From assembly GCA_029265335.1 (NCBI GenBank), contig JAJUJN010000110.1, forward strand, positions 1 to 6,967: DNA of 6,967 nucleotides, given 5' to 3'. Positions 4,856 to 6,967 of the stretch are shown here, one piece after another. The notes beneath the pieces were generated by a model. That model was not told the DNA's origin. It saw only the letters and a program-made list of their open reading frames with translations, and searched no databases. The translations under genes and the position numbers were made by a program. Each line of letters begins with the position of its first letter. The stretch's first letter is position 1. This DNA is from Alcaligenaceae bacterium. Lineage in GTDB: Bacteria > Pseudomonadota > Gammaproteobacteria > Burkholderiales > Burkholderiaceae_B.

Positions 4856-6967
4856 TCAGCAAAGTCTGGCCGGAATCGGCAGGCCCGCTTCGGCGCGGGT
4901 GGCCCAAGCCTCTGCATAAACCTGATGCACAGCACGACCAAACTCGGCAATATCGTGTTGCTCGGCAAAGTGCACCGCATTGCGGGCCATCTGCTGGCGT
5001 CGGTCGTCGTTTCGCATCAGTTCAACCACACGTTGCCGGAAGCGGTCGCGATTGAGAGGCGTTTTATAGCCATTGTCGCCGTCTCTCACCGCATCATCAA
5101 TGCCGCTCGAACGCACCACCACCACCGGCAATCCGGCCGCCATGGCTTCGAGAATCACCATGCCCTGGGTTTCGGAGCGCGAGGCAAATACGAACAAGTC
5201 TGCCAGATGGTAGTAGTGCGGGAGATCCGCGGGCGCAACTGAGCCGGGCATCACCAATTGCTCACTGATATCGAGTTGTTCGGCGCGGGCGCGCAAGGTG
5301 TCCCGCGAAGGGCCGTCTCCCACCAGCATCAGGCACCAGTCGCGGTGTCGGCGCAGTGCGGGCGCCAGGGCATCGAGCATGAACTCGATGTTTTTCTCTT
5401 TGCTCAGGCGTGACACGCTGACGAGGATGCGGCGATTTTCCAGACCCAGCGATTGCCGCAGCAAGCGCAACGTGTCTTCATCCTTGCTGCCGAACCGGCT
5501 GACCTCGATGCCGGTGGGCTGCACGGTGAGGGGCCGCTTCACGCCGATCAGCCGTAGATATTCTTCGGTGGAGGCGGTAGGCACGATGACCGCATCGCAG
5601 CGATTGGCAAAGTGTCGCACCAGGGCGTGGGAGATCAAATTGCGGAACAGCGGGCCCGGCAGGCGCACGTGGTGGGCGTAATGCTCCAGCCGGGTGTGAT
5701 AAGTGAACACCACCGGTATCTGCAGACGCCGAGCGATGAAGCGGCCCACATGACCCAGCCAGAACGGATGATGCACATGAATCACATCGGGTCGGTAGCG
5801 GAACACTTCGCGCCACAGCCGCAACGAAAAGATGTTGGCCAGGCGGAATTCACGATTCTCGCCCATGGGCCGCAACGACGACACGCGCAACACGCCGGGT
5901 TCGTCTTCGGCCTGATCCTGGTAACTGGGAGCCACCACGAGCACTTCATCGCCCAATGCCGAGAGCCCCTGACGCAGCCGGTCGATGGAAATCGGCACCC
6001 CGCCAATGAACGGCAAATAATTGTTGGTGAAATGCGCCACCCGGAACGATCGCGGTGTCCAGCCGCTGGTATCCAGATCAAAGTCGGGGTAGTAATCGCG
6101 CTCGGTAAACAGCAAACGACGGAGCCATAAGCCCAGCGCCAGCAGCCCTGCGAGCACCAAAATGAAATTCAGGTACCCGACGTAGAAGAAAGAGTGAATG
6201 AAGAACCATAGGCTTTCCACCGTGCGCCAGAAGGGGTGCTGGCCAATCATCAGCTCAACCGGCGTGATGTTCACGGTTTCGCCACGCACTTCTACGATCA
6301 CATAGTGGTAATAGCTACGCTCGTTATTGAGTACCAGGCCGCCAGCGCCACCGGTGAGGACGTAATCGGTGTCGTGATGTCGCTGCTGGGCATAAATCGG
6401 CAAATTGCTGGAAAACACTGCGGTGACCTGATGGCGTTCCATCAAGCCGGCGGCAGCCTCGCGCATCACGGGCGCCATGAGATAGTCGTGATCGAATTCC
6501 AGAAGGCCGGTGAGGTCTACCGGTTTGAGCGGATGGCCACTGAACACGAAAGTATGTTCGGGGCGCGGTGTGGCTTCCAGTTGCTGCTCAAGCCAGCGCA
6601 ACTGCCAGCTGGGGTGGGTTACCCCCGCAATGTCCAGAAATAGAAACTGGCTGTTTCCGGCATCGAAGGCAAACAGGTATGGGCCGAAATGGTCGTAGTA
6701 GCGGTAGCTGCCCAGGCGGCTGTATTCGTTCTCGCCGAAGACCAACAAATAGGGCACGCGCAGATTGCCCAGACTGCGGTAGAGGGCTCGGTATTTATCT
6801 TCGCCGTTGCCGCTCACTGAGTTGCCTGCCGACACCACAAAATCCACACCGCTGGCGTTGAGCTGGGGGATGATCTTGCGCTCGAAAATACCAATCGAGT
6901 TGTTGACATTGCCCACCACGGCAAAGCGGAAGGCATCACGACCTTCGAGCGCCGATTCGATGCGCGC
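4856..6967 (-). CDS. Membrane-anchored GT4 glycosyltransferase fused to a degenerate metallophosphoesterase-like domain (5' partial)
   Basis: The frame is open to the right edge, giving 703 visible residues; the GTG at 6919 lies within the first beta strand of a domain and is not the start. Numbering is from the edge. Residues about 13-235 follow the calcineurin-like phosphoesterase order, but the metal-binding motifs are altered: GNVNNS (19-24), SAGNSVSGN (46-54), FGENEYS (77-83) and FSSNLP (185-190). A hydrophobic stretch at about 253-282 (LWFFIHSFFYVGYLNFILVL and on) is followed by RR, placing the C-terminal part in the cytosol. Residues about 307-690 are a GT-B glycosyltransferase of family GT4: the GG loop (322-323), VIHVHHPFWLG, FTYHTRLEHYAHH, SRLSKEK (519-525), VGDG (549-552) and the EX7E motif from Glu599 to Glu607 (ETQGMVILE). 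The TYHT block recalls lipid glycosyltransferases such as diacylglycerol glucosyltransferases. Likely role: transfer of a sugar to a membrane acceptor (glycolipid or envelope polysaccharide). GT4 assignment is strong; the phosphoesterase-like relation is moderate. Confidence 0.85.
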   Translation of the reverse strand, partial: ARIESALEGRDAFRFAVVGNVNNSIGIFERKIIPQLNASGVDFVVSAGNSVSGNGEDKYRALYRSLGNLRVPYLLVFGENEYSRLGSYRYYDHFGPYLFAFDAGNSQFLFLDIAGVTHPSWQLRWLEQQLEATPRPEHTFVFSGHPLKPVDLTGLLEFDHDYLMAPVMREAAAGLMERHQVTAVFSSNLPIYAQQRHHDTDYVLTGGAGGLVLNNERSYYHYVIVEVRGETVNITPVELMIGQHPFWRTVESLWFFIHSFFYVGYLNFILVLAGLLALGLWLRRLLFTERDYYPDFDLDTSGWTPRSFRVAHFTNNYLPFIGGVPISIDRLRQGLSALGDEVLVVAPSYQDQAEDEPGVLRVSSLRPMGENREFRLANIFSLRLWREVFRYRPDVIHVHHPFWLGHVGRFIARRLQIPVVFTYHTRLEHYAHHVRLPGPLFRNLISHALVRHFANRCDAVIVPTASTEEYLRLIGVKRPLTVQPTGIEVSRFGSKDEDTLRLLRQSLGLENRRILVSVSRLSKEKNIEFMLDALAPALRRHRDWCLMLVGDGPSRDTLRARAEQLDISEQLVMPGSVAPADLPHYYHLADLFVFASRSETQGMVILEAMAAGLPVVVVRSSGIDDAVRDGDNGYKTPLNRDRFRQRVVELMRNDDRRQQMARNAVHFAEQHDIAEFGRAVHQVYAEAWATRAEAGLPIPARLC

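Noticed and set aside
3334..5055. Two long + strand open frames (359 and 213 codons) separated by a single stop, antisense to the Rieske alpha gene and the end of the glycosyltransferase gene
   Set aside because: Over the alpha gene the first is in codon register with the sense frame. Antisense stops there need TTA, CTA or TCA sense codons, which are rare in this GC-rich DNA. The translation is rich in His, Val, Gly and Arg with no family motifs, while the sense strand encodes unmistakable Rieske motifs.
5612..6130. 172-codon + strand open frame antisense to the glycosyltransferase
   Set aside because: No recognisable domain and no convincing ribosome site; it is a shadow of the well-supported GT4 coding frame.
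1..6967. CRISPR arrays, tRNA or rRNA genes, insertion sequences
   Set aside because: No regularly spaced repeats, no cloverleaf or rRNA-like stretch, no transposase and no terminal inverted repeats were seen; almost all the window is accounted for by coding sequence and the gaps are 145, 50 and 94 bp.

Overview
The window is GC-rich bacterial DNA with tightly packed genes, good Shine-Dalgarno sites and short overlaps. The gene families (a TctC/Bug-type solute-binding protein, a two-subunit Rieske oxygenase, a Gram-negative-style choloylglycine-hydrolase relative, a GT4 membrane glycosyltransferase) suggest a proteobacterium of the beta or gamma class with a catabolic lifestyle. That placement is inference; there is no rRNA or marker gene here.

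Layout. On the + strand, the window opens inside the last 87 codons of a TctC/Bug-family tricarboxylate-transporter binding protein (2-265). A perfect 9-bp hairpin (272-299) follows, then a complete N-terminal-nucleophile amide hydrolase of the choloylglycine hydrolase/penicillin V acylase family (411-1424). That gene runs tail-to-tail into a four-gene block on the - strand, read from 4761 down to 1475: Rieske dioxygenase alpha subunit, beta subunit, an isochorismatase-fold protein, and a short-chain dehydrogenase/reductase (SDR). Successive genes overlap by 11, 4 and 4 bases, so this is one translationally coupled operon. Upstream of it, after a 94-bp spacer and on the same strand, lies a long gene open at the right edge (4856-6967). 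It encodes a phosphoesterase-like N-terminal domain, a hydrophobic segment and a GT4 glycosyltransferase domain.

How the genes may work together. The alpha/beta pair should attack an aromatic substrate and give a cis-diol or hydroxylated product. The SDR could oxidise that diol. The isochorismatase-fold protein and the convergent Ntn hydrolase both belong to folds that cleave amide or similar bonds, and the TctC-type protein may bring an organic acid to the cell. A peripheral pathway for an aromatic acid or aromatic amide is a reasonable reading, but the substrate cannot be named from sequence. No ferredoxin or reductase for the Rieske enzyme is present in the window.

The two most unusual points are proteins with altered catalytic motifs. 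The isochorismatase-fold protein keeps the Asp but has His at the Lys position and Val at the Cys position. The phosphoesterase-like domain fused to the glycosyltransferase has lost nearly all expected metal ligands, so it looks like a pseudoenzyme or sensor domain.
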